Assembly: GCF_003382685.1 (NCBI RefSeq)
Contig: NZ_QLVG01000002.1
Location: 62,001 to 126,000 of the forward strand
Source of the DNA: Halorussus litoreus
Lineage (GTDB): Archaea > Halobacteriota > Halobacteria > Halobacteriales > Haladaptataceae
DNA: 64,000 bases
Direction: 5' to 3'
Shown: one piece after another, positions 7,651-15,553 of the stretch
Layout: each line of letters opens with the position of its first letter
Position numbering within the stretch: the first letter of the stretch is position 1
The notes under the pieces: model-generated
The model's database searches: none
Seen by the model: only the letters and a program-made list of their open reading frames with translations
Told to the model about the DNA's origin: nothing
Translations under genes and position numbers: made by a program

Positions 7651-8246
7651 GCGTCGTCAGCCGCGTCGCCGTAGTCGATATCCAGCTCGTCGAGTCCAGC
7701 ACCTGCCTCCTCGATGTCGTAGTGCTCGTGGACGACGGGCCGGAGCGCTTGGAGGATCATCTCCGCAGCCAGCGGCGAGATGTCCAGATCCTCCGCCATC
7801 AGCCGGTGGGTCACCTCGCCGCGTTCACGGGCGACGGCGTAGGTGAGCGCGGTCGCGAGACCGGCGACGCCGTGCCGGTCGATGTAGGTGTCGATGTCGG
7901 CGTCCGTCTCGCGGCGGCCGACGGCGTCGATCAGCGCCGGCGTGATCGTGTACTCGCGGTCGCCCGCGGTCGTCGTCACGGTCAGGTCGATCTCCCGGGC
8001 GGCGTACCGGCGCGGCTGCTCGTCGTCGGTAACGTCGACGATGCCGGCGTCGACGAGCCGGTTGACGTAGCTGTAGGCCGTCCCCTGGGCGAGCTCGAGG
8101 TCGTCCATTACGTCCTGGACGGTCGCTTCCCCCTCCCGAGCGAGATACGCGTACAGCTGCGCAAGCTGTGGCTCCTCAAGGAGATTGGCGACCGAGAGGA
8201 AGTCCTGGACGATGTCGCCGTCGGCGCGGTTTGGGGTGCGTGACAC
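7647..8246 (-). CDS. Winged-helix regulator, putative antitoxin
   Basis: 199 residues. A wHTH occupies residues ~20-75 (QLAQLYAYLAREGEATVQDV, then GTAYSYVNRLVDAGIVDV) and is followed by a beta wing and an alpha-helical C-terminal half with an acidic tail. From memory this matches a haloarchaeal regulator family (DUF7437-like) found next to PIN-like genes. It is the first gene of the pair and overlaps the PIN gene by ATGA. A direct repeat of TTACAG (8260-8265, 8267-8272) just above the start is a candidate operator. Confidence 0.75.
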   Translation of the reverse strand: MSRTPNRADGDIVQDFLSVANLLEEPQLAQLYAYLAREGEATVQDVMDDLELAQGTAYSYVNRLVDAGIVDVTDDEQPRRYAAREIDLTVTTTAGDREYTITPALIDAVGRRETDADIDTYIDRHGVAGLATALTYAVARERGEVTHRLMAEDLDISPLAAEMILQALRPVVHEHYDIEEAGAGLDELDIDYGDAADDA

Positions 8247-8257
8247 GATTTGTTCTT

Positions 8258-8275
8258 GATTACAGTTTACAGCGA
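8258..8275 (-). promoter_or_regulatory. Direct-repeat candidate operator before the PIN toxin-antitoxin operon
   Basis: ttacag is repeated back to back (8260-8265 and 8267-8272), about 15-25 bases above the antitoxin start. The rest of 8247-8432 has no gene that I can support. Confidence 0.35.
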
Positions 8276-8432
8276 ATCAGTAAAGAGTATGGAGGTCACT
8301 CCGTCGGCGTCGCGACGAGATGGTCCTCGATGTTGCGCGCCCAGTACGTTGCGAGCTCCTTGGATACAGCGGGCGTAGAGGTAGGAGTAGGCCGGTGAGC
8401 TAGCTCAGTTCGACGGGGCGACGGTCGCTGCG

Positions 8433-10088
8433 CTACTGGAGACGCCGCCGAACCACCGCCGCAGCGTCACCGACGTACTCCTCAGCCGTCTCGAGCACGC
8501 GCTCCTCGAGCGGCGGCGTCAGCACGCGCTCGGCGCAGAGACGACCCGAGGCCGCGTTGTTCCCGGCGCCGGGCCATGTCGACGCCCCGCAGACGTAGAG
8601 GGCCTCGACGGGTGTGCCGTACCGCGACCAGCCGGGGAACGGCCGCCACAGGAAGTTCTGGCGGAGGTGGTGGCTGCCGGCGACGCTATCGCCACCGACG
8701 AGATTCGGATTGGTCGCTTCGAGGTCTGCAGGCGAATGAACATCGCGATCCCGGATCGCGTCCTGGATTCCTGGGGCGTACGTCTCGAGTTTGTCGAGGA
8801 CGCGGTCGGCCATCGGTTCGGCCGCCGCCGCCCAGTCGGTCGCCTCGATTTCGCCGGCGGCGTCGTCCTCGATCTCCGAGGGGAGCGCCCGCACCTGGAT
8901 CCAGAGGACGTGCCCGTCGTCGGGCGTTCGGGACTCGTCGACGGCGGTCGTCTGCCCGACGATGAGCATCGGCGATTCAGGGAGGTGCCCGTTCTGGGCG
9001 GCGGTGTACGTCGATGCCAAGTCGTCGACGCCCGGCGCGATGTGGACGTACGCGAACTCCGAGAGCTCCTCACCGGCGGCCCAGTCCGGGAGCTCCTCGA
9101 GCGCGAGGTGGATCATCATCGTCCCTGGGCCGTACTCGTAGCGGTCCACCCGGTCGCGGAACGACTCGGGGAGCGCGGCGTCGTCGACGAGCCGGTCGTA
9201 CAGCACCGTTGGCGTCAGGTTCGCGATGACCGCCTCGCGGGCGCGGACCGCTGTGCCGTCGGCGAGCGTGACGCCGGTCGCTCGCCCATCCGTGATGTCG
9301 ACGGCGGTGACCTCGGCGTTCGTGCGGACCTCGCCGCCGCGTGCTTCGATGAGTGTCGTCAACGCCTCTGGGATCGCCGACGCGCCGCCGGTGGCGATGG
9401 AGATCCCCTCCGAGAGCGCGGTGAACGATTCGAGGAAGGGGAACATCGCGCCGCCGGAGACGTCCGGCCCGAAGTCGATGTGGAGCCCCCAGCAGGCCAT
9501 CAGTGCCTTCGCCTCCGGCGTCTCGAAGTAGGCGTCGCCGAGCTCCCGCGTCGAACTCAGCGGGATTTGTGCGAGGTCGACCAACCCACTGGGTCCTTCA
9601 GTCCGCGCGGCGGCGAGGAGTGTCCGGCCGGCGGCAACAGACGGGAGTGGCTGACCCATCAGCGGTGCGAGGGTCTCGGCGAAGCGGCCGAACTCTTCGT
9701 GAAGTGTCTCCCAGCCCTCGGCGTCGGCAGGAGAGTGCGCTTCGAACTCCTTGCGAGTCTGGTCGACGTCTTGATAGACGCGGAGCGCATCGCCGTCCGG
9801 GTAGACGTTCGCGAACGGTTTTCCGGACTGTGAGAACGAGAGTCCCGCCTCTTGGAGCTCGTCACCGAACTCCTCGAAGACTTGCGAACCGAGGAAGAGG
9901 TTCTGGTTCGTTGAGTGGGTATCATGGATATAGCCCTCTCGAGTGAGTTCGTCGCTGCGAATAGAGCCACCTGGCTTGTCGTTCCGTTCAAGGACGCAGA
10001 CATTCCATCCTTCGTCGGCGAGGTATAGTGCCGCCGTGAGACCGTTGTGTCCTGCCCCGACGACGACGGCATCGTACGTTTCGGACAT
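8433..10088 (-). CDS. FAD-dependent oxidoreductase of the phytoene desaturase (CrtI/PYROXD2) family
   Basis: 551 residues. The N-terminal Rossmann motif is VVVGAGHNGLTAALYLAD (GxGxxG) ending with an acidic/Arg pair (LERNDKPGG) that binds FAD ribose. The C-terminal FAD motif is YVCGASTWPGAGNNAASGR. The middle part contains GGASAIPEALTTLIEARGG, where CrtI-like proteins rebuild the active-site lid. The family catalyses carotenoid desaturation or related oxidations; the PYROXD2-like branch has no assigned substrate. Start: ATG 10088, one codon below an in-frame GTG. It is the only clear metabolic enzyme in the first 16 kb and has no pathway neighbours, so its substrate cannot be inferred. Confidence 0.85.
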   Translation of the reverse strand: MSETYDAVVVGAGHNGLTAALYLADEGWNVCVLERNDKPGGSIRSDELTREGYIHDTHSTNQNLFLGSQVFEEFGDELQEAGLSFSQSGKPFANVYPDGDALRVYQDVDQTRKEFEAHSPADAEGWETLHEEFGRFAETLAPLMGQPLPSVAAGRTLLAAARTEGPSGLVDLAQIPLSSTRELGDAYFETPEAKALMACWGLHIDFGPDVSGGAMFPFLESFTALSEGISIATGGASAIPEALTTLIEARGGEVRTNAEVTAVDITDGRATGVTLADGTAVRAREAVIANLTPTVLYDRLVDDAALPESFRDRVDRYEYGPGTMMIHLALEELPDWAAGEELSEFAYVHIAPGVDDLASTYTAAQNGHLPESPMLIVGQTTAVDESRTPDDGHVLWIQVRALPSEIEDDAAGEIEATDWAAAAEPMADRVLDKLETYAPGIQDAIRDRDVHSPADLEATNPNLVGGDSVAGSHHLRQNFLWRPFPGWSRYGTPVEALYVCGASTWPGAGNNAASGRLCAERVLTPPLEERVLETAEEYVGDAAAVVRRRLQ

Positions 10089-10207
10089 CACGTAACTGTT
10101 GTTTCGACGCAGACAGAAAGCTTTCGCCCCCTTGTACGGTTGCCCTCGACTGCGAGGTCTCAGTCATGACTTGCGGTGCCAACAAGGTACCTTTCGAAGA
10201 TGTGCGT

Positions 10208-10498
10208 TCAGTACGTGGTTAGACCACTGGGGCTACAGCGGGCGCACAGCTGCAACGGGCCTTCCAGATGCCCCAGTTCGACCCGGAACCGGGTGAGCGC
10301 CGCGAGCGTGTCGACGACCAGTCCACAACCGTCACAGGCGACGTGATCGCGCTCGTCGGGATTCGGCTCCATCTGAATCGCACAGTCGACGCAGATCGGG
10401 TGGGTGACCTGCTCGTCCCGGCCCCAGGTGTGGGCCTCGCCAATCTCAGTGCCGGGCGGCGCGTCGTAGAATGCACAGCCGACGAGGGTCTGCTGCAT
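10208..10498 (-). CDS. Small zinc-ribbon-like haloarchaeal protein
   Basis: A 96-residue protein with several Cys pairs: CAFYDAPPGTE, HPICVDCAIQ, VACDGCGLVVD and a C-terminal LCARCSP. The CxxC pairs suggest one or two structural zinc sites. The start ATG overlaps the stop of the upstream gene (ATGA at 10498). I recall this as a recurrent plasmid-borne haloarchaeal family (DUF7558-like) of unknown function. Confidence 0.7.
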   Translation of the reverse strand: MQQTLVGCAFYDAPPGTEIGEAHTWGRDEQVTHPICVDCAIQMEPNPDERDHVACDGCGLVVDTLAALTRFRVELGHLEGPLQLCARCSPSGLTTY

Positions 10499-10788
10499 CA
10501 CTCGCCCTCCGCGTCGGCGTCGCGGCCGGCCATCCAGCCACGGTGGAAGACGGCCAGCTGTGTCGTCGAGTCGAACGTGGTGCTGCTCGGCTCGTGAACC
10601 AGAACTTGGTCTTCAGGAACCGGAGTGACGACGTCCGCGTCGACGAGGTCGCTGACCAAGCGTTGGGCCGTCGAGTCGTTGATGTCCGCCGTGTCGACGC
10701 CGGCGGCGTCGCGGTCCTGGGCAAGCTGCGCTTTCTCGAACTGTTCGTAGTCGCTACTCGTGTCGTCGTGAGGATCGGGACTAGGCAT
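10498..10788 (-). CDS. Hypothetical acidic protein
   Basis: 96 residues, acidic. The N-terminal ~25 residues are disordered, followed by a short helical segment (NDSTAQRLVSDLVDADVVT) and a C-terminal FHRGWMAGRDADAE. It has no recognisable domain. It is coupled by ATGA overlap to the zinc-ribbon protein downstream, and its leader carries three successive hairpins (10799-10886). Such pairs recur in haloarchaeal accessory regions; no function is known to me. Confidence 0.6.
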   Translation of the reverse strand: MPSPDPHDDTSSDYEQFEKAQLAQDRDAAGVDTADINDSTAQRLVSDLVDADVVTPVPEDQVLVHEPSSTTFDSTTQLAVFHRGWMAGRDADAEGE

Positions 10789-10798
10789 GGTGAGTCAC

Positions 10799-10886
10799 GC
10801 AGCGCACGCTGTCGCGCGCTGCACGCCTCCCGGAGTGCACGAGAAACAGCGTTCTCGTGCGCACACCAGAACGCTCTGCGTTCTGG
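10799..10886 (-). repeat. Three consecutive perfect hairpins
   Basis: Stem 1: 10799-10805/10816-10822 (7 bp, gcagcgc). Stem 2: 10837-10845/10852-10860 (9 bp, gcacgagaa, 6-nt loop). Stem 3: 10866-10873/10879-10886 (8 bp, ccagaacg, 5-nt loop). They fill the gap between the broken endonuclease gene and the two small genes downstream. They could act as a terminator for the former, an attenuator for the latter, or remnants of a mobile element. Confidence 0.55.
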
Positions 10887-10917
10887 GGACGCCGACAAAC
10901 AGTCAGGAGTGATAGCG

Positions 10918-11463
10918 TCAGTCAGGTCGCGGATCGCGATAGCCGATGACGGCGACATCGTCGATGAACAAGACGCCCTTCATGAAGTCGAGCTTGGTCA
11001 GGCTGTGCTGGTAGAGGTTATGCTGGCCGAGATAGTTCACCGGCACCACCAGACAGCCGAACTCGATCTTTGGCCGGCCGTCCTTCTAGGTGCGGTACCC
11101 CTTCTGGAACTTGAGGAGGTCGTCGCTGACGTTCTTCCGTTCGCTCTTCTCGACCTCGATGGCGATGCGGGCGTCGGCGTCGTAGAGATCGACACTGTAG
11201 TTAAATCCCTGATGCGACCAGAGCTTACAGTTCGGATTGAAGCCGCCGGTGGCAGCACCTTCGTATTCGTACTGGGGTAGCCCCTCGGCGATCGCGGCAT
11301 CGAACGCGCCGATTTCTTTGTGCTTCGTCGTATCCTCAAAGACACTCGTCGGAACGGCTTCGACGGCCGACTGTATCAGCTCCAGCGTATCATCTGGGAA
11401 CGCCTCTGATGATGTTTGCGTGCGTCGGTCACTCAACCGGGTAACGTTTTCGACGACGACCAT
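10918..11463 (-). pseudogene. Restriction-endonuclease-like gene interrupted by an in-frame TAG
   Basis: Translation from 11463 gives 125 residues and stops at TAG (11086-11088). The same frame then continues open for another 56 codons to TGA at 10918, and the continuation is protein-like (KIEFGCLVVPV, then FMKGVLFIDDVAVIGYRDP). Full length would be about 181 residues. YSVDLYDADARIAIEVEKSE has the D-xn-E-x-E/K arrangement of PD-(D/E)XK nucleases, and the overall layout recalls small type II enzymes of the BglII/BstYI class. No methyltransferase is adjacent. One base change (for example CAG or TGG to TAG) would explain the break. Readthrough cannot be excluded, but no suppressor system is visible. 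Confidence 0.7.
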
Positions 11464-11609
11464 CTTACCTACTCCCTCACAGAAGGACGCTAAAAGCGAT
11501 GGGACTCGTCTTCGTGAGAACTCCGATACCTTGTGTTACTATTCAAAGCCATAGTTTGCAAAGCAACAGTAGAGCACCTATCACCACCTACTATCCTCCT
11601 TGAGCAAGA

Positions 11610-12593
11610 TCATATCTGCTCTCTCAGGGATAACGGTAAGTGTTCGTATGCTGGCTTACTAAACAATGACTGATACGCGTTATCGATGTCCCGACCAGAG
11701 AGATGGACATACCTTGCAGGAACTCTTGAGCCTTGTACCCAGCCAAACCACTCACAGAGCTGGGCTTCCGTAAGCCAGTTTGCGAGGTGAGTAGCACGAC
11801 TGTGCCTAAAGTGATGTGGATTTACCGGTTTCTCAATGCCAGCACGTTCTTGGGCTCGTTTGAGGAGTCGTAGTCGGATGTAGTTGTAGCCAATCGGTTC
11901 GTTCGGAGTCCCTTGCTCGATTTTACACCAGAGTGGAAGGTTTGGTCGTGGTGCGGGGTGGGCCATCAGCCACTGCTCTACATATGGTCTCGATTCGATA
12001 AGCGGGAGTCGTCGAGCCCCTGTTTTCCCCGTGACAATGACGTACGTTCCACGAGTATCCGTTTCGATATCACCGTACTGTAAGTCGATGAGTTCGCCAA
12101 TGCGAGCTCCGGTCTCCCAGAGAATTGCAATGAATGCCCGATCGCGGTCGTTGACACACGCGTCGATAAGTCGTGTGACGTCCTGTGGAGTGAGTAGTTG
12201 CCGGGGCAAGATTCGACGGTAGGAGACTGATCCTCGACGAATCCACGCCGTTTGATCTGGCTCCTCACCGCCATTCAACCACTTGTAGAACTGCTTGAGA
12301 ATCTGCTTGTAGTCAGCAACCGTTGATGCTGCAGTCTCTCGAGTATGAATCCATTCGAGAAGACTCGTAATGTCGGCTCGGTCTAATTGATCGAACTGGT
12401 TTTGCCCGACGTGTTCCGCAACGACTTTGAGATGTGCAGTGACTTTCTGGCGGCGTGCTGCGCTGATTCCATCCAGTAGGAGTTCCCGGTGGAAGTCTTG
12501 GATGAGACGCTTGTTCGTCGGATGGATTGACGAGGAGTTTGTGATAGCGTTGAGCGTACGAGTGACACTTGCTTCGTAATCCATCGTCGGCAT
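11610..12593 (-). CDS. Tyrosine recombinase/integrase (XerC/D-like)
   Basis: 327 residues. A SAM-like core-binding domain (~10-110) is followed by a catalytic domain with Arg164 (TGARIGEL), Lys190 (VTGKTGARRLPL), His260-x2-Arg263 (NPHHFRHSRATHLA), Trp285 in place of the usual second His (FGWVQGS), and nucleophile Tyr295 (ARYVHLSG). The family cuts and rejoins DNA at specific sites through a 3'-phosphotyrosine. It is divergent from the next gene across 151 bases. Codon use is more AT-rich than the replication cluster at 2-8 kb. It could serve the conjugative element to its right, but no attachment site was identified. Confidence 0.9.
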   Translation of the reverse strand: MPTMDYEASVTRTLNAITNSSSIHPTNKRLIQDFHRELLLDGISAARRQKVTAHLKVVAEHVGQNQFDQLDRADITSLLEWIHTRETAASTVADYKQILKQFYKWLNGGEEPDQTAWIRRGSVSYRRILPRQLLTPQDVTRLIDACVNDRDRAFIAILWETGARIGELIDLQYGDIETDTRGTYVIVTGKTGARRLPLIESRPYVEQWLMAHPAPRPNLPLWCKIEQGTPNEPIGYNYIRLRLLKRAQERAGIEKPVNPHHFRHSRATHLANWLTEAQLCEWFGWVQGSRVPARYVHLSGRDIDNAYQSLFSKPAYEHLPLSLREQI

Positions 12594-12744
12594 AGCCTGC
12601 TAGTGGACGGTCCGCATCGCTATCTGCTTTGGTAGTCGAGTTGTCCTGCCTGAATCCGTACTCCTTACCGCGTTTTTGGGATAGTGACTTATAAACACTC
12701 AAGAACTTAGTTGTTAGAATATACATTACAAGTAAGATAGTCCA

Positions 12745-13785
12745 ATGCCTCGGCGAACCACGCGTATTCCCGATGAACTTGCGGATCAAATGGCTGATGC
12801 AGATGAGATCGATTGGTCAGAAACGATTTGTCGATCTGTTCGTCGACGACTTGGAAATCCTGGATCCTCTCCCATACAGAAGCTCGTCGCTGATTATCGA
12901 GATGATATCAATCGACTCTGGGCACTTCATATGCTCTCCCATAGTATTTCCACACAGCATGTCTGTGAGACGATGGAGCTCATTTTTGGGTCGGACCAGA
13001 GTGATATTGTTGACGCAGTTGAGACAGAGTTAGCTAACCATGACATCGATGGTATGTACAGTCGAACCGCTGATGGATATCGAGTCGGAGACCTGATTCG
13101 TGGTGCAATCGCCTGTAACGGACTGGCCGATCTTAAGTCATACACGAAAACCCAGATCCAAGATGCACCACTTAAGATTCGAAAAGGAGTATTCGTTCTT
13201 TCGTTGTTCCTTTGGAACCGGCTTGATGGAGACGGTGCAACAATACACCCAAAAGGCGTTGAACGAACATGGCAGACGTACGCAGATGATACTGACGTAG
13301 AATTTGAAGACCTGATTGCAAGAGGATTCGCTTACAAGAAATACCATGATGCAAATGCCTACAAACATTGGAACCATCTCATTCCAGAGTACAGCCTCAG
13401 TATCCTCAACGCCTGTATCGACCGTACTCCGTCGATTTCCTTCCCCGGAACGTACCCAGGTAAGTCCACACTTCGGGAATTATACGCCGATGATGCCTGC
13501 CGAGAAGTAATAGAGTGGACTGGCGGTACGTTTGCTTCTCATCGTGCTCATAGTGAGGAGGAATACATCCAGAATGCAATCAATGAGCAAGATATCTCGC
13601 TCACGGTAGAAGAGTTCAAAACGGCTCGTGACCAACTCATCCAAAACGGCGTTCTCGTTCTTGATTACGATCCTCGACGCAGGAGTGCAGGGAGTCGAAG
13701 CAGCCAACCTGCTAAATGGCAGTACCGACTTACTCCTCCTGCTCGGAATGCCCTTCCGAAGGTACTCTTAGAATCAAACGCATAG
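12745..13785 (+). CDS. Hypothetical protein with RHH-like N-terminus, AT-rich gene
   Basis: 346 residues. The N-terminus (RRTTRIPDELADQMADADEI, then WSETICRSVRRRL) resembles the ribbon-helix-helix DNA-binding fold of small antitoxins. The large remainder (~60-346) is an alpha/beta protein with no motif I recognise, ending in a wHTH-like segment and basic linker (DYDPRRRSAGSRSSQ). The gene uses many A/T-ending codons, unlike most of the window, suggesting separate acquisition. An AT-rich promoter (gaatatacatt, ~12717-12727) precedes the ATG. It stands alone between a recombinase and a toxin-antitoxin pair. Confidence 0.7.
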   Translation: MPRRTTRIPDELADQMADADEIDWSETICRSVRRRLGNPGSSPIQKLVADYRDDINRLWALHMLSHSISTQHVCETMELIFGSDQSDIVDAVETELANHDIDGMYSRTADGYRVGDLIRGAIACNGLADLKSYTKTQIQDAPLKIRKGVFVLSLFLWNRLDGDGATIHPKGVERTWQTYADDTDVEFEDLIARGFAYKKYHDANAYKHWNHLIPEYSLSILNACIDRTPSISFPGTYPGKSTLRELYADDACREVIEWTGGTFASHRAHSEEEYIQNAINEQDISLTVEEFKTARDQLIQNGVLVLDYDPRRRSAGSRSSQPAKWQYRLTPPARNALPKVLLESNA

Positions 13786-13804
13786 ACTGAATACTCTCTG
13801 ACCT

Positions 13805-14257
13805 CTAATGAGGCCCGTAGTCACTTGTTTGCCGAAGTTTGTCCGGAAGTTGATCGAGACAGGTTTCGAGGAAGCTGAGCGGGGCTTCGACTTCAATCGC
13901 TCCCGGTTCATGGACTGATTTGTCATCAGTTTCGAACTGGAAATGCGTTGTCCCGAGTTCTGGATGATCGTCGTCTTTGTGCCAGCCAAGATTCACGACA
14001 TCGTCCGCCCAATGAACACGCTGCACATCAGTTCCTTCACGTGGCCGCCAGAGGACCTCCACTTTAGCATCCATCCGGGGGAATGACTCGCCAAGGAACA
14101 GTTCTACATCGACGTCTGCAACGATGGTTCGGGGCCGAATCCGCGAGGGGTCATATCGCACATCGTGGAACCCAGGGACGTTCTCCATTCGTTCTTTGAT
14201 ACGACGAAGGCCTTCTCGTCGGGTGAATCCCCGACCACCAGCAAGCAATAGCACCAT
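13805..14257 (-). CDS. TumE-like (DUF6516-like) putative toxin
   Basis: 150 residues. The central core has alternating strands and conserved-looking WRPREGTDVQRVHWADD, LGWHKDDDHPELGTTHFQ and a final SFLETCLDQLP helix. This order (R-D segment, H-P-E-L, H-Q/H, C-terminal helix) is what I recall for DUF6516/TumE toxins, small basic-acidic proteins paired with HTH antitoxins. It lies 8 bases below the stop of an HTH gene on the same strand, which fits. No catalytic residue is certain. Confidence 0.6.
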   Translation of the reverse strand: MVLLLAGGRGFTRREGLRRIKERMENVPGFHDVRYDPSRIRPRTIVADVDVELFLGESFPRMDAKVEVLWRPREGTDVQRVHWADDVVNLGWHKDDDHPELGTTHFQFETDDKSVHEPGAIEVEAPLSFLETCLDQLPDKLRQTSDYGPH

Positions 14258-14265
14258 CTATCTCG

Positions 14266-14835
14266 TTATCCTTCCTGCGGAAGCTTCGTAGACGACTCAT
14301 CACCAAGCGACTCCGCACCTAATGTCGTGAGCGAACTCTTGAGGCTGATTGCAAGCTGAATCGATTCACGCATCTCGATATTGTATTCCCACTCTTCGAT
14401 GGTTTCGAGGCGTTCACGGCGCTCGTCGCCAGCCAAGTCATCACGGCCGATGCTCTGGCGCAGTTCCGCGAGTGACTCGACCCCGTAGGTGTCTTTCCAC
14501 GTATCGAGCTCCTCACCGATTGCATTGAGTTCGTGCGTGAGTTCGTCGAGTGTGTGTGCTTCTGCAAGTTCACGGACCTCACGGAGCAACTGCGTGACGT
14601 TATCCGGCTGGTAGCTCGTGCCCTCGTTTGTCTCGACGACTTCCAGATCGCCCTGTTCAACCATCCGTTCAAGATACTTCACCGCCGTATCGCGTGAGAC
14701 GTCTGCCTCCTCAGCGATCCAGCCTGCATTCCGTGGTTCTGTCCGCGTTAGCGCGACATGGCGGACACGCTCTGCTGCATCCGCGTTATCGGGCCAGCGT
14801 GGTTCTTTCTTGCTCATACGTTGTGTCTTCGTCAT
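14266..14835 (-). CDS. HTH regulator (DUF7342-like), putative antitoxin
   Basis: 189 residues. A winged helix occupies ~20-75 (RNAGWIAEEADVSRDTAVKY, LERMVEQGDLEVVETNEG), followed by a long helical segment with coiled-coil character (LAEAHTLDELTHELNAIGEE) and a C-terminal helical region. It matches my memory of a common haloarchaeal regulator family (DUF7342) that precedes a small toxin-like gene. It is the first gene of the pair; hairpin H4 lies ~90 bases upstream. The start may instead be the internal ATG at 14817. Confidence 0.72.
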   Translation of the reverse strand: MTKTQRMSKKEPRWPDNADAAERVRHVALTRTEPRNAGWIAEEADVSRDTAVKYLERMVEQGDLEVVETNEGTSYQPDNVTQLLREVRELAEAHTLDELTHELNAIGEELDTWKDTYGVESLAELRQSIGRDDLAGDERRERLETIEEWEYNIEMRESIQLAISLKSSLTTLGAESLGDESSTKLPQEG

Positions 14836-14921
14836 GGTTTCACTAATAGTTTCGCACTAGTACGGACTATTTAGCACTCTACGATAGGTCACTTTCAGCA
14901 CCCCGCAGAATTTCGTACAGA

Positions 14922-14945
14922 GTGCGCCTCATCCTTCAGGCGCAC
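14922..14945 (-). promoter_or_regulatory. Leader hairpin H4 upstream of the HTH/TumE-like pair
   Basis: A perfect 8-bp stem gtgcgcct (14922-14929)/aggcgcac (14938-14945) with an 8-nt loop. In gene sense it is preceded by TTTTT, and the apex reads GAAGGATGAG. It is the fourth member of the series H1-H4 and has the longest stem. Confidence 0.45.
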
Positions 14946-14953
14946 AAAAACCA

Positions 14954-15124
14954 TTACTCGGAGTCGCTTCCGAACGATCACTTCATCCACCCCCAGACAA
15001 ACTCCGACTGCGACTCCTCCTTGTCCGGACTTGTATCAACACCTTGCTCGTCGTGGGTCTGGTTCATCGGTTGGTCACGCTCTGTGAGTTCGGCTGTGAG
15101 TCACTTCGCTTTGCTTCAAGTCCC
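14954..15124 (-). pseudogene. Decayed C-terminal fragment of the PrimPol-like gene
   Basis: Reading the minus strand gives LTAELTERDQ, then ...SPDKEESQSEFVWGWMK, a stop, SFGSDSE and a final stop. The C-terminus of the intact gene at 19384-20655 reads LTAELTERDQ...SPDDEESESGSVWGRTKRLF. The two are clearly homologous over ~50 codons and end at the same position. The fragment has an in-frame stop, lacks everything upstream and is a relic of duplication or of a former copy of the mobile element. Confidence 0.75.
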
Positions 15125-15484
15125 CTAGTGCGCTTGTTCCTGTTCTATAGTGGTCGATCGCAGGTGAGAATTAATGCCGGAGTTAGAATAAACGGGGCCA
15201 CGAGCACCTAGGGCCGTTCAAAGATGCAGTTGCTGCTGTTTTGAGAAGCCTCGGTCTTAACCAACAGGCGCTCCCGAGTAGTACCGTCTGTTGGTTAATG
15301 ATTTGGGCTTGCTGGAACCGTCTGCTGTTGAGAGACGTAACTCCGGGGAGCATTGCAGTTCCAATACCGCACGTTTATATCGTGCGGCCAGAACCAATCG
15401 GGGCGTGGGATACCCTCTTCCTCCCCAAATCCCCCACTATGGGTATCCCACGCCTGAGCCTACTCCGATAGTCCGCCCTACGTA
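15125..15484. other. Gene-poor stretch with three strong inverted repeats and ORF debris
   Basis: No intact gene is supported. Plus-strand debris (LRSLGLNQQALPSSTV, then in the next frame NDLGLLEPS) looks like a broken transposase-type reading frame, but I cannot name the family. Inverted repeats: 15257-15267/15288-15298 (11 bp, ttaaccaacag), 15368-15374/15382-15388 (7 bp around tttatat), and 15402-15415/15441-15454 (14 bp, ggcgtgggataccc). Confidence 0.5.
15402..15454. repeat. 14-bp perfect inverted repeat, 25-nt loop
   Basis: ggcgtgggataccc pairs exactly with gggtatcccacgcc. The loop is C-rich. It lies 100 bases above the likely start of the YegP-like gene. It may be a bidirectional terminator, a transposon end or a recombination site. 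Confidence 0.6.
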
Positions 15485-15553
15485 GTGAGTCACACCGCCG
15501 AACCAGTTACAGCCTACAAACTAAATAACGGAATTGCACTTCCACCGACGGGC

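Noticed and set aside
11086-11088. Pyrrolysine or other recoding at the TAG in the endonuclease-like gene
   Set aside because: No pyrrolysine genes or context signal are present and haloarchaea are not known to use it. A point mutation is simpler.
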